A stretch of 13,794 bases of DNA from JADJPL01 sp964607915. GTDB lineage: Bacteria > Bacteroidota > Bacteroidia > Chitinophagales > Saprospiraceae. The stretch spans positions 1 through 13,794 of the forward strand of contig CAZSMU010000100.1 of the NCBI GenBank assembly GCA_964607915.1. The letters run 5' to 3'. Under the pieces are notes generated by a model. The model ran no database searches. It was not told the DNA's origin and saw only the letters and a program-made list of their open reading frames with translations. The translations under genes and the position numbers were made by a program. Shown piece after piece: positions 1 through 6,580 of the stretch (its first letter is position 1; each line of letters starts with the position of its first letter).

Positions 1-54
1 AAGAAGAAGAAGAAGAAGAAGAAGAAGAAGAAGAAGAAGAAGAAGAAGAAGAAG
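1..54. repeat. (AAG)18 microsatellite encoding poly-serine
   Basis: The first 54 bases are eighteen perfect AAG units. Read on the minus strand in the frame of the thioredoxin-like gene they give TCT codons, at least 17 serines in a row. The tract touches the window edge, so its full length is unknown. A pure trinucleotide run in a coding frame can change length in whole codons without breaking the frame. It could also mark a contig end where assembly stopped at the repeat. Confidence 0.9.
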
Positions 55-640
55 GCGCAGGGGCACGGTTCAAATCCCGTATGTTCGTACCCGCCCCTTC
101 GCCTCCGCCCCGAGGTGTCTCAAATGAACTGCCCGGAACATCGTTCGTCTGGATCGGGGGAAGTACAATCTCGGGCACAGGGACTTTCATTCCCGACAGG
201 CTGCCGCTGGAAGTCGATGTGCCCACCGGAACGTAGAACCGCTTCAGGATGGAGAGCAGGCGTTCCGCAGATATGGAACATTCCTGCCGGGCAGCCACCC
301 GCCCGTCTGGGTTCAGGATGAGAAGGGTGGGTAGCGTTTTGATACCATAGGCATCTACCTGGCGATAGCCGTCGATATCGTCGAAATCTACTTTCACGGC
401 CAGGTAATTTTGCTTCGCAAATTCTACGACCTCCGGATCCATGAAGGTATTGGTTTCCATCCATCGGCAGGGCATACACCAGCTCGCCGTGAAATGTACC
501 ATCAGTGGCTTATTGACTTTGGAGGCTTGCTGAATGGCTTCGGGAAGGCGCAGGTTCAGGAATTCAATCCCCCCGGGCGGGGGCATGGCGATGAGCGGCA
601 GGCGTACCGCCATTGCTAAGACAAGTACTTTCCAGTTCAT
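1..640 (-). CDS. Thioredoxin-fold protein, probably exported; 3' end cut by window edge
   Basis: The minus-strand frame opens with ATG at 640 and stays open to the window edge, giving 213 codons without a stop. Residues 1-22 are hydrophobic and look like a weak signal peptide. Residues about 30-135 form a thioredoxin fold of the Thioredoxin_7/DsbD C-terminal kind: FTASWCMPC with the redox pair C55 and C58, VKVDFDD about residues 82-88, and the cis-proline in TLPT (P104). A low-complexity linker rich in Ser, Pro and Gly follows, from about residue 137 to 196, and then at least 17 serines. The rest of the protein lies outside the window, so a further C-terminal domain is likely but unseen. Expected role: periplasmic thiol-disulfide exchange or reduction. 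A good Bacteroidetes promoter lies 34 bases upstream of the ATG. The fold is confident; the substrate is unknown. Confidence 0.85.
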   Translation of the reverse strand, partial: MNWKVLVLAMAVRLPLIAMPPPGGIEFLNLRLPEAIQQASKVNKPLMVHFTASWCMPCRWMETNTFMDPEVVEFAKQNYLAVKVDFDDIDGYRQVDAYGIKTLPTLLILNPDGRVAARQECSISAERLLSILKRFYVPVGTSTSSGSLSGMKVPVPEIVLPPIQTNDVPGSSFETPRGGGEGAGTNIRDLNRAPAPSSSSSSSSSSSSSSSSS

Positions 641-673
641 GAGATTTGCGGATTATGTGTGATTTTACAACCA

Positions 674-704
674 CAAATATATTAAAAAAAAATATAATAA
701 CAAA
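674..704 (-). promoter_or_regulatory. Bacteroidetes-type promoter of the thioredoxin-like gene
   Basis: On the minus strand TTTG (704-701), a 19-base spacer and TATATTTG (681-674) match the Bacteroidetes consensus TTTG-N19-TAnnTTTG exactly. The start codon is at 640, so the expected leader is about 25-30 bases. Found by reading; transcription start not measured. Confidence 0.7.
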
Positions 705-739
705 AGACTGGAACAGTAGGTCTCTCTTACGAAGATGTA

Positions 740-753
740 TATTACATGTAATA
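740..753. promoter_or_regulatory. 14-bp perfect palindrome upstream of the thioredoxin-like promoter
   Basis: TATTACATGTAATA is a perfect 14-bp palindrome lying 36 bases upstream of the -33 box at 701-704. It could be an operator for a dimeric regulator. In an A+T-rich intergenic stretch a palindrome of this length may also be chance, and no second copy was seen nearby. Confidence 0.3.
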
Positions 754-824
754 CCGCTAAATCCCTGTTTTTCTTGTTCAGGAGATAGAGATTTTACATT
801 TTTTTCACATTTTTGGCTATATAC

Positions 825-975
825 GGGTTGCGGGGAGTCCGTGAGGTGAGAAAAAAGGGGCTTTTTTCACGAAGGCTTTTTGTGGGAATCGGAGCAAGCT
901 ATACGACCGGAAAAAGACGCCATAGGGGCAAAAAGAGTTTTTCGACCTTTTGATAACCTACCTCACAAGGAACAT
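825..975 (+). repeat. Dispersed structured repeat, copy A (degenerate, near full length)
   Basis: This fills most of the 641-979 gap; the rest of the gap is A+T-rich promoter DNA. It aligns along its length with the reverse complement of the complete copy at 6581-6745: GTTGCGGGG at the left end, an A6/T6 hairpin (GAAAAAAG 850-857, loop GGG, CTTTTTTC 861-868), the block CGAAGGCTTTTTG (870-882), AGCTATACGACCGGAAAAAG near 897-916, then AAAAAGAGTTTTT and a decayed right end ending about four bases before the stop codon of the XRE gene. The ends no longer match each other well and the base of the central hairpin is not paired. It is probably the oldest copy here. Confidence 0.7.
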
Positions 976-979
976 GATC

Positions 980-1498
980 TTATTCGTCTTTACCCTGCGT
1001 TTTATTTTGGCAGGGAGCCCCTAATTGTTCCAGGAGCTGCAAGTGGCCCTCCAACAAGGTCTGGGCAGCGTGGAACAGTTCTTCGAAGTGCATGGCCACG
1101 ACATGCAGGTCGCGGGGAGAGGCTTCTTCTGTGTTTTTCACTTTGAAATGGCAACAGGTGTGCAGTCCCTTCATCACCGCTTGAAGTTCTTGTGCTTGCC
1201 GCACATAGCGCTGCAGCGATTGTTCGACACAGGGCGTGTCTCCGCTCCCATCGGGCTGCACGTCCTGGCTCAAATCCCTGTGGGTGATGTCCACAATGGA
1301 AACACTAAACAACTTCGCTAACTTGAGCAAATTGCATATCTTGGGTTCTGCGGTGCCGTTCTCGTACGAGGCGATATTGCCCCGGTTCAACCCGATACGG
1401 ACGCCGAGCTCTTCCTGGCTCCAACCATACCTGCGCCTCAGGTAGCGGATGTTCCTGTCAATGTAAACTTGTCCTGTAGGTTCCGGCTTTGCTTCCAT
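980..1498 (-). CDS. XRE-family (Cro/CI-type) helix-turn-helix transcription regulator
   Basis: A 172-residue protein. Residues about 14-72 form a complete HTH_3 domain: NIRYLRRRYGWSQEELG, then GLNRGNIASYENGTAEP (recognition helix and following turn), then LLKLAKLFSVSIVDI. Residues about 85-160 are helix-rich, with many Leu, Gln and His, and may be a coiled-coil or oligomerisation region; several cysteines (C90, C115, C116, C163) sit there. No membrane segment. It acts as a DNA-binding regulator, target unknown. It is transcribed divergently from the ECF sigma gene, and the shared intergenic region holds two dyad symmetries that are candidate operators. ATG at 1498 is the first start in the open frame and fits the domain. 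No clear TAnnTTTG promoter was found for it. Confidence 0.88.
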   Translation of the reverse strand: MEAKPEPTGQVYIDRNIRYLRRRYGWSQEELGVRIGLNRGNIASYENGTAEPKICNLLKLAKLFSVSIVDITHRDLSQDVQPDGSGDTPCVEQSLQRYVRQAQELQAVMKGLHTCCHFKVKNTEEASPRDLHVVAMHFEELFHAAQTLLEGHLQLLEQLGAPCQNKTQGKDE

Positions 1499-1620
1499 GG
1501 CGCCATTTGTGATTTTGCCCGTCTTGAAAAGGATACCGGGGTTATGTAATAAGGGCGTAATTCAAAATGTCTAAAAAAACACTCTTCTTTCTGCCTGGTC
1601 AAACTTTACTAACCATTCTA

Positions 1621-1639
1621 ACAGGAATACAATTCCTGT
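1621..1639. promoter_or_regulatory. Candidate operator: 8-bp inverted repeat with 3-bp spacer
   Basis: ACAGGAATACAATTCCTGT has perfect 8-bp arms around ACA. It lies in the divergent region between the XRE regulator and the ECF sigma gene, 123 bases from the XRE start codon. Size and symmetry fit a site for a dimeric XRE protein. Binding is inference from position and symmetry. Confidence 0.45.
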
Positions 1640-1654
1640 ATCCCTTAGTTTAGT

Positions 1655-1675
1655 TTTGTTAATTTTTTTAACAAA
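1655..1675. promoter_or_regulatory. Second dyad in the XRE/sigma intergenic region
   Basis: TTTGTTAA (1655-1662) and TTAACAAA (1668-1675) are perfect 8-bp inverted arms with a five-T spacer. It lies about 75 bases upstream of the sigma-gene promoter. It could be an operator or, given the A+T-rich composition, a chance symmetry. Confidence 0.3.
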
Positions 1676-1750
1676 GTTTTTTAACTGCTTTGTTTTTCAA
1701 GTTATTGCAAAATATTTTTATTTATAAAAAGTCTAAATAGACAAAAAAAA

Positions 1751-1781
1751 TTGCACTCACCTAAAGAATTTTGTATTTTTG
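1751..1781 (+). promoter_or_regulatory. Bacteroidetes-type promoter of the ECF sigma gene
   Basis: TTG at 1751-1753, a 20-base spacer and TATTTTTG at 1774-1781 match the Bacteroidetes -33/-7 consensus. The box lies 43 bases upstream of the ATG at 1825. It overlaps the in-frame ATG at 1771, so that upstream ATG cannot be the start of this transcript; this supports the start at 1825. Confidence 0.7.
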
Positions 1782-1824
1782 TAAAAAAATATTACAAAAC
1801 AAAACCCTAATAAACCAACGTCTT

Positions 1825-2349
1825 ATGAATAACCAATCAAAAGACCAAATCCAAATACAGCTCGACAAAATCAGCCCCTCCCTGCGCGCTTTTGCGCTCA
1901 AGCTGACGACTAATAGTATGGATGCCGAGGATCTGTACCAAGACACCGCCTTCCGCATCTTCACCAATGCCGAGAAATACCACGCGGGGACGAATTTCAA
2001 GGCATGGGCTGTCACCATCATGCGCAATATCTTCATCAACAACTACCGGAAAAAACTGCGCCGCAACCTGGTCATTGACCAGACGCCCAACAACTATCTG
2101 CTGGACTCCGGTACCGAGGCCATCCCCAACGACGGTGAAACCTCCTTGGAGTTGACCGAGCTCATCGGTATGGTAGAAACGCTTCCGGAAGATTTCAGAA
2201 AGCCGTTCATCATGGCATTCGAAGGGTTCAAGTACGAAGAGATTGCCGAAGAACTGGGCTCGCCCCTTGGCACCATAAAAAGCCGCATCTTCTTCGCCCG
2301 TAAAAAACTTCAGAAACTCTACCGGGAATATTATCAGGAACGCGCCTGA
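1825..2349 (+). CDS. ECF (group 4) RNA polymerase sigma factor
   Basis: With ATG at 1825 the protein is 174 residues, the usual ECF size. Region 2 spans about residues 16-82: DAEDLYQD (33-40) and FKAWAVTIMRNIFINNYRKK (58-77), which contact core polymerase and the -10 element. A short acidic linker follows (about 90-112). Region 4 spans about 113-168, with the helix-turn-helix YEEIAEELGSPLGTIKSR. It directs polymerase to a specific promoter set. It resembles the conserved Bacteroidota ECF type with the INNYRK and DQT motifs. No anti-sigma gene adjoins it; the next gene, 44 bases on, is a peptidase. An alternative start at 1771 adds 18 basic or polar residues but overlaps the promoter. Confidence 0.93.
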   Translation: MNNQSKDQIQIQLDKISPSLRAFALKLTTNSMDAEDLYQDTAFRIFTNAEKYHAGTNFKAWAVTIMRNIFINNYRKKLRRNLVIDQTPNNYLLDSGTEAIPNDGETSLELTELIGMVETLPEDFRKPFIMAFEGFKYEEIAEELGSPLGTIKSRIFFARKKLQKLYREYYQERA

Positions 2350-2393
2350 TTTCTCCTTTTTTTGCGTATCTTGTCCCTAAATTCTGAGCGCCC

Positions 2394-4238
2394 ATGGGAA
2401 AAATATGCATTCAAGGGAGCAACGGGGAGATACGCCTGCGCAAAAGCAAACGCCTCGTAGGTCTGCGCATGGCCAATTCCAGAAGCCTGTTCACCACACC
2501 CGATTATATCCAGCAAGAAATCCACCCTAACCTCGGGGGGTTCCAACTCGTAGAATTGCAAACCGACGGTACCGGCCTCGAGGACAAACTCGACCAGGTA
2601 CGCCAACAGGAAGAAGTAGAAAGCGGCACCCACGTCTATTTCCCCGAAGGCAGCAACAAGCCTCTAGTGCCTACGGGCATCCTCTATTTCACCTTTGAAC
2701 CTGGCGTCAGCGAGCAGGAACAGCTCCTGGTACTGGATGAGTTCCACCTCGAGCTCGTGGAGCGCCGCACCCCGGAACAGCTCGTCGCCCGCACCACCCC
2801 CCAGAGCTTCAATCCCATCCGCGTGGCCACTCTGGCCGGCCAGTCCTGCCTGGTACGCCAGGTACTGGCCGATTTCGATACTATCCTCGACGAGTACGAT
2901 GATAATGCCATACCCGGCGACCAGTTGCTCTCCCATCAATGGTATCTGCAAAACAATGGCTTCCTGCCCGACGCACAAGCCAGGCTCCTGCGCGGTGCCG
3001 ACGCCCGCGTCGTCAATGCCTGGAAACGCCTGGGCAATCTCGGGTCCAATCAAATCACCATTGCGGTCATTGACAATGGATTCGACCTTTCCCATCCGGA
3101 TTTTCAAGGCAAAGTGTATCGCCCGTTCGATATGTGGAACAACTCTCCCCAGCTATCAGGCGGCAACCCGCAATACGCGCATGGCACCCCCTGCGCCAGT
3201 ATCGCCATCGCCGCTTCCAACGGCAGCGGCATGGTCGGCGTAGCGCCCAATGCCCGCTTCATGCCCATCAATGGCACTTCCTTCAACAGCATGGCCACCG
3301 AGCGCATGTTCAACTACTGCGTGGCCAATGGCGCCGATATCATCTCCTGTAGCTGGGGCACCACCGACCCGAATTACCAGTTGGACGGATTCAAGCAGCA
3401 GGCCATTGCTCGCGCTGCACGCGAAGGGCGCGGTGGAAGGGGCTGCGTCATCCTCTTCGCCGTGGGAAACGATTCCAAAACCTACGTCAACTATTACGCC
3501 GCCCACCCCGATGTGATCGCAGTGGGGGCCTCAACCAGCGACGATTCCTTCGCCTCCTACTCCAACCAGGGGCCGGAAGTGACCCTCTGCGCCCCCTCAA
3601 ACGGGGAATGGCCCCTCCTCGCCGCCCGTGCCTCCTGGGATCCGGGCGCGCAAGGGCAATACGGCGAATACCGCTACTGGCTTGACGGCCGCTCCCGCGG
3701 CAACCAGTACAAACACTTCGGAGGCACCTCGGGCGCTACGCCTCTGGTCGCCGGCGTGTGCGCCCTCATCCTCTCTGCCAACCCCAACCTGAGCGCTGCC
3801 GAAGTCAAACAAATCCTCATACAAACCGCCGACAAAATCGGACGCCCCGAAGAGTATGTCGCCGGCCACTCCAGGAAATACGGCTACGGCCGCGTCAATG
3901 CCGAACGCGCCGTACTGGAAGCCCTCCGAAGGAGAAACGCCGCTCCATCCACTCCCCCCACCCCCGTACAAAACCCTTCGAGCACGACGCCCCCCATGAC
4001 CGGCTGGGGCGTACAGGTCGGTGCCTATGCCAGCTTTGACAGCGCCACCCAGCAGGCAACCCAGCTCCAAGCCTACTTCAAACAGCCCACTTTCATCAAA
4101 CCACAAACTCTAAGTGGACAAACGATGTACAAACTACTAATCGGGCATTTCACAGATCCCCGCCAGGCGGTAGCGCTTCAGGGACAATTACAGAATGCCG
4201 GCATCAATGGGTTTGCAAAAAATTTCGCAGACCTCTGA
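2394..4238 (+). CDS. Subtilisin-family (S8) serine peptidase with C-terminal SPOR domain
   Basis: A 614-residue protein. Residues 1-180 are an N-terminal region with no recognised domain that may act as a propeptide. The peptidase domain runs about 200-512 with the full triad: D227 in AVIDNGFDLSHPDF, H263 in HGTPCASI, S446 in GGTSGATPLVAG, and the oxyanion asparagine N359 in FAVGND. A Pro/Thr/Ser linker (about 516-535) leads to a SPOR domain (about 536-614, GWGVQVGAYASFDSATQQA and MYKLLIGHFTDPRQA), a fold that usually binds septal peptidoglycan lacking stem peptides. No signal peptide is visible, and a TGA at 2385-2387 just upstream blocks any longer start. It may be co-transcribed with the sigma gene 44 bases upstream. 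It ends nine bases from the convergent rhomboid gene, with no hairpin between. Peptidase call is firm; target and export route unknown. Confidence 0.92.
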   Translation: MGKICIQGSNGEIRLRKSKRLVGLRMANSRSLFTTPDYIQQEIHPNLGGFQLVELQTDGTGLEDKLDQVRQQEEVESGTHVYFPEGSNKPLVPTGILYFTFEPGVSEQEQLLVLDEFHLELVERRTPEQLVARTTPQSFNPIRVATLAGQSCLVRQVLADFDTILDEYDDNAIPGDQLLSHQWYLQNNGFLPDAQARLLRGADARVVNAWKRLGNLGSNQITIAVIDNGFDLSHPDFQGKVYRPFDMWNNSPQLSGGNPQYAHGTPCASIAIAASNGSGMVGVAPNARFMPINGTSFNSMATERMFNYCVANGADIISCSWGTTDPNYQLDGFKQQAIARAAREGRGGRGCVILFAVGNDSKTYVNYYAAHPDVIAVGASTSDDSFASYSNQGPEVTLCAPSNGEWPLLAARASWDPGAQGQYGEYRYWLDGRSRGNQYKHFGGTSGATPLVAGVCALILSANPNLSAAEVKQILIQTADKIGRPEEYVAGHSRKYGYGRVNAERAVLEALRRRNAAPSTPPTPVQNPSSTTPPMTGWGVQVGAYASFDSATQQATQLQAYFKQPTFIKPQTLSGQTMYKLLIGHFTDPRQAVALQGQLQNAGINGFAKNFADL

Positions 4239-4247
4239 CATAGCCCG

Positions 4248-4901
4248 TCAGATATCCCGCTTTTTCTCAAACGTATCCCGCTCAAGGAAATACCGCGACG
4301 CCTCCTCGTCATCGGGAAGCACTCGGCGCTCCTCGTCGCGCTCTAACTTGTCTTTGTACCAAAACGCAACAACTACCCCTGCACCCGCCCCCAGCAAGTG
4401 ACTTTCCCACGAAACACCATCCTCTCCCGGTAATATCCCTATGAACATGGAGCCGTAATAGAACAATACCAACCCCGCCAATGCAATGGATTTGAAATTG
4501 CGGCGGAACACCCCGGTCCAGAATACAAACGCTACCAACCCATACACTACCCCGCTCGCTCCTACATGGTACACCGAACGCCCAAATACCCATACCAAAA
4601 TACCCGTCAACAGGTATATCCATCCGATTGCCGGAAGGGCCACCCGGCGATAAAAAAACAAAATCAGGGCGCTCAACACGAAAAAAGGCACCGAATTCGA
4701 TAGCAAATGACCGAATCCCCCATGTATAAGGGGCGATAGCAATACTCCCCACAAACCTTCTATCCGGCGGGGATAAACGCCCAGAACGCCCAACTCCAGG
4801 CTTGTCAGGCTCTGTACTGCCTGTACCCCCCACATCAGGCACAGTAGGAAGAAGGGGATGCGCACACTGGACTGCAACTTACGCGATACGGCTTTCCACA
4901 T
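4248..4901 (-). CDS. Rhomboid-family intramembrane serine protease
   Basis: A 217-residue membrane protein with about six hydrophobic segments. The rhomboid signature is complete: HGGFGHLLSN (H60, H65, N69) in the second segment, the nucleophile motif GASG (S116) and the catalytic histidine H168 in SWESHLLGAGAG. The last 35 residues are charged, rich in Glu, Arg and Lys, and should be cytoplasmic. It cleaves membrane-spanning substrates inside the lipid bilayer; substrates cannot be read from the sequence. It starts two bases after the stop of the proline-rich hypothetical gene, so the two form an operon. The length is that of the small bacterial rhomboids. No truncation or missing residue was seen. 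Confidence 0.93.
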   Translation of the reverse strand: MWKAVSRKLQSSVRIPFFLLCLMWGVQAVQSLTSLELGVLGVYPRRIEGLWGVLLSPLIHGGFGHLLSNSVPFFVLSALILFFYRRVALPAIGWIYLLTGILVWVFGRSVYHVGASGVVYGLVAFVFWTGVFRRNFKSIALAGLVLFYYGSMFIGILPGEDGVSWESHLLGAGAGVVVAFWYKDKLERDEERRVLPDDEEASRYFLERDTFEKKRDI

Positions 4902-4903
4902 AC

Positions 4904-5626
4904 TTATAAGTATCTCCTTCGGACCAACTTGATAAAGGCCTGGGCAATCTCTATCCGTTCCTCATTGCCCCAGCGGTACTGCTCTGCCAGGTTTATCAAA
5001 AAGCCGCGTGCGGCTTCAAAGGCATCGAATCGGTTAAGCAACTGAAGGGACTCGTCAAGTGCCGCCCGATCTCTTCCGAACAATTCATTGATGTACAGCA
5101 AGCGGTCGTTTATAGACATGGCCTTGTTCAAGTCGGCAACAGGGCTTTCGCTCAGACGCTCCGACAGTTCTGTCGCTTTTTTAAAGTTGAACAGCTGCGC
5201 AAGGGCAGGGTCTAAGCCCGCTGACTCCGCGCGAGGCGGGACAGGAGGTACCTCCCGACGCTCTACCGGGGGAGGCGGCACAGGTACTTCTACCACCGGA
5301 GGGGGCGAAACCGGCATCTCCCGCTTTGGCAGCTCAAATGAAAAGGGCTCTGGAGCAGAGGAAGCAACCGCTTGTGGGGCCGGAGGCGCGGCTTCCACGG
5401 GCGGCGGGGACACCGGTGGCCTCTCTGCACGGGGTGGCGCATCGTCCCGCTTGCCCATTTCCGTCGTTTTTTGCTGTGTCTCTTCCAAAAAAAGGCCGTA
5501 TAATTGCCGCAGATAGCTCAGCATGAGATCCCGTTCAATGCTGGAGGGCTGCGGACCAGCCTCTTCGATGCTCTTGAACAGTGCGTTCGCTTTCCGCATG
5601 AGGATTCGGGCGTTTTGTAAGTCCAT
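4904..5626 (-). CDS. Conserved hypothetical protein, helical ends joined by a proline-rich linker
   Basis: A 240-residue protein without signal peptide or membrane segment. Residues 1-58 are helical (RILMRKANALFKSIEEAG, YLRQLYGLFLEET). Residues about 62-137 are a disordered linker dense in Pro, Ala, Val and Glu with repeated PPP-V units. Residues about 140-240 are helical and contain DLNKAMSINDRLLYINELFG (165-184) and AFIKLVRRRYL at the end; this C-terminal part resembles a conserved Bacteroidota hypothetical family of unknown function. It is the first gene of a two-gene unit with the rhomboid protease, which starts two bases after its stop. The soluble, two-ended layout suggests an adaptor or scaffold, but that is inference. 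A candidate promoter lies at 5701-5708. Confidence 0.8.
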   Translation of the reverse strand: MDLQNARILMRKANALFKSIEEAGPQPSSIERDLMLSYLRQLYGLFLEETQQKTTEMGKRDDAPPRAERPPVSPPPVEAAPPAPQAVASSAPEPFSFELPKREMPVSPPPVVEVPVPPPPVERREVPPVPPRAESAGLDPALAQLFNFKKATELSERLSESPVADLNKAMSINDRLLYINELFGRDRAALDESLQLLNRFDAFEAARGFLINLAEQYRWGNEERIEIAQAFIKLVRRRYL

Positions 5627-5700
5627 TATGCTTCTTGTTTTTTTACTCGTCCGTTTATGTAGTATGATAGACTTGTCCTGATGAAAAACAGGGCCGGTTT

Positions 5701-5708
5701 CAAAAATA
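5701..5708 (-). promoter_or_regulatory. Candidate -7 box for the hypothetical/rhomboid operon
   Basis: TATTTTTG on the minus strand (5708-5701) matches TAnnTTTG and lies 74 bases upstream of the ATG at 5626. No good TTTG is found at the -33 position (sequence there is CTG), so this is a half match. Confidence 0.4.
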
Positions 5709-5757
5709 AGGTTTTTTTTTGAAAAAGACAGATACCGACTCTCGCAACCAGTATATC

Positions 5758-5830
5758 AGACTTGTTGCGCGGGGAATCATAGAGGGGCGGCCGTACTGAA
5801 CCCTTGACCGGTTTACCTCGCAACAAGTCT
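5758..5830. repeat. Short 73-bp member of the repeat family bounded by inverted ends (copy B, left part)
   Basis: AGACTTGTTGCGCGGGG at 5758-5774 and CCTCGCAACAAGTCT at 5816-5830 form inverted ends around a core that is not shared with the other copies. Its left end reads like the right end of the full element (GGGGAATCATAGAGGGG compared with GGGGGATCATCGCGGGG in the neighbouring copy). It abuts the partial element at 5831-5945, so the pair may be a rearranged or nested insertion in the divergent region between the hypothetical gene and tdk. Confidence 0.7.
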
Positions 5831-5945
5831 TTCCACACGAAGGCTTTTTGAGGGAGTCTAAGCTCGCTATATGACCGAAAAAGGCACAGTGTGGGCAAAA
5901 AAGAGCCTTTTTGACCCCGCGATGATCCCCCGTGCAACAAGTCTA
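5831..5945 (+). repeat. Dispersed structured repeat, copy B (central hairpin and right end)
   Basis: It aligns closely with the reverse complement of 6581-6745 from the central hairpin to the right end. It shares CGAAGGCTTTTTGAGGGAGT and GCTATATGACCGAAAAA without a change. The central stem is closed by CCACAC (5833-5838) and GTGTGG (5889-5894), where the 6581-6745 copy has CCATGC/GCATGG. Next come an AAAAAG/CTTTTT hairpin and the right end GTGCAACAAGTCTA. The end lies 24 bases before the tdk start codon, so it is in or just above the tdk leader. Confidence 0.85.
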
Positions 5946-5968
5946 ATGATCACCCAAACCAGACACTT

Positions 5969-6580
5969 ATGTTTTTAGAGCCATTCTCAAAGGGGCAGCG
6001 CAGCGGATGGATTGAAGTTATCTGCGGTTCCATGTTCTCCGGAAAAACCGAAGAGCTCATCCGCCGCCTAAAAAGGGCCAAAATAGCCAATCAGCGGGTT
6101 GAAATCTTCAAGCCCCAGATTGACCGGCGTTATTCCGAGACCCACGTCATTTCGCACGATGCCAACTCTATCCACTCAACTCCTATACAGCATTCCGATG
6201 AGATGATAGCCCTCTCGGAAGGTGTCAGCGTCATCGGGGTAGATGAAGCGCAGTTCTTCGATGATGAACTGCCGGAGAACTGCCAAAAGCTCGCCCTGCG
6301 CGGCATCCGGGTAATCGTGGCCGGGCTGGATATGGACTTCCGAGGGAAGCCCTTCGGCCCTATGCCCCGCCTGATGGCCGTATCGGAATACATCACCAAA
6401 GTACATGCTATATGCCCGCACTGCGGCAACCTCGCTGTGCACTCCTATCGGTTGAACCCCTCCCAGGAAACCGTCATGCTCGGAGAAAAAGACCTCTACG
6501 AGCCCCGTTGCCGCACCTGTTTCCACCTGGGCCAGATCCTGGACTCCAAAACCATCGGTAGAAAGCTTGGTCAGGAATAA
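5969..6580 (+). CDS. tdk: Thymidine kinase (type II)
   Basis: A 203-residue enzyme that phosphorylates thymidine to dTMP with ATP in the pyrimidine salvage pathway, in the cytoplasm. Visible motifs: the Walker A loop GSMFSGKT (20-27), the Walker B-like VDEAQFF (91-97) with catalytic glutamate E93, GLDMDFRGKPFGPMP (119-133) forming the lasso and base-binding region, and a zinc site from CPHC (C149, C152) and CRTC (C181, C184). Length is normal for the type II family. The start at 5969 fits the usual short N-terminus before the first strand. Copies of the dispersed repeat border both sides: one ends 24 bases before the ATG, and the other begins right at the base after the TAA stop. No TAnnTTTG promoter was found upstream, so the promoter may lie in the repeat or be unusual. 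Confidence 0.97.
   Translation: MFLEPFSKGQRSGWIEVICGSMFSGKTEELIRRLKRAKIANQRVEIFKPQIDRRYSETHVISHDANSIHSTPIQHSDEMIALSEGVSVIGVDEAQFFDDELPENCQKLALRGIRVIVAGLDMDFRGKPFGPMPRLMAVSEYITKVHAICPHCGNLAVHSYRLNPSQETVMLGEKDLYEPRCRTCFHLGQILDSKTIGRKLGQE

Noticed and set aside
64..84. GGTTCAAATCC resembles the T-loop of a tRNA near the left edge
   Set aside because: The stem pairs only four bases with an eight-base loop, no acceptor, D or anticodon arm is present, and the stretch lies in the open frame of the thioredoxin-like gene.
825..975. Repeat copies considered as a CRISPR array
   Set aside because: Copies are far apart, unequal in length, in both orientations and internally palindromic; there are no regular spacers and no cas genes.
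1771..1824. Upstream ATG extending the sigma factor by 18 residues
   Set aside because: It overlaps the promoter at 1751-1781, so it would not be on the transcript; the start at 1825 gives a normal ECF length.
5626..5940. 104-codon minus-strand open frame in the tdk upstream region
   Set aside because: It consists of the dispersed repeat and promoter DNA and has no protein-like features.
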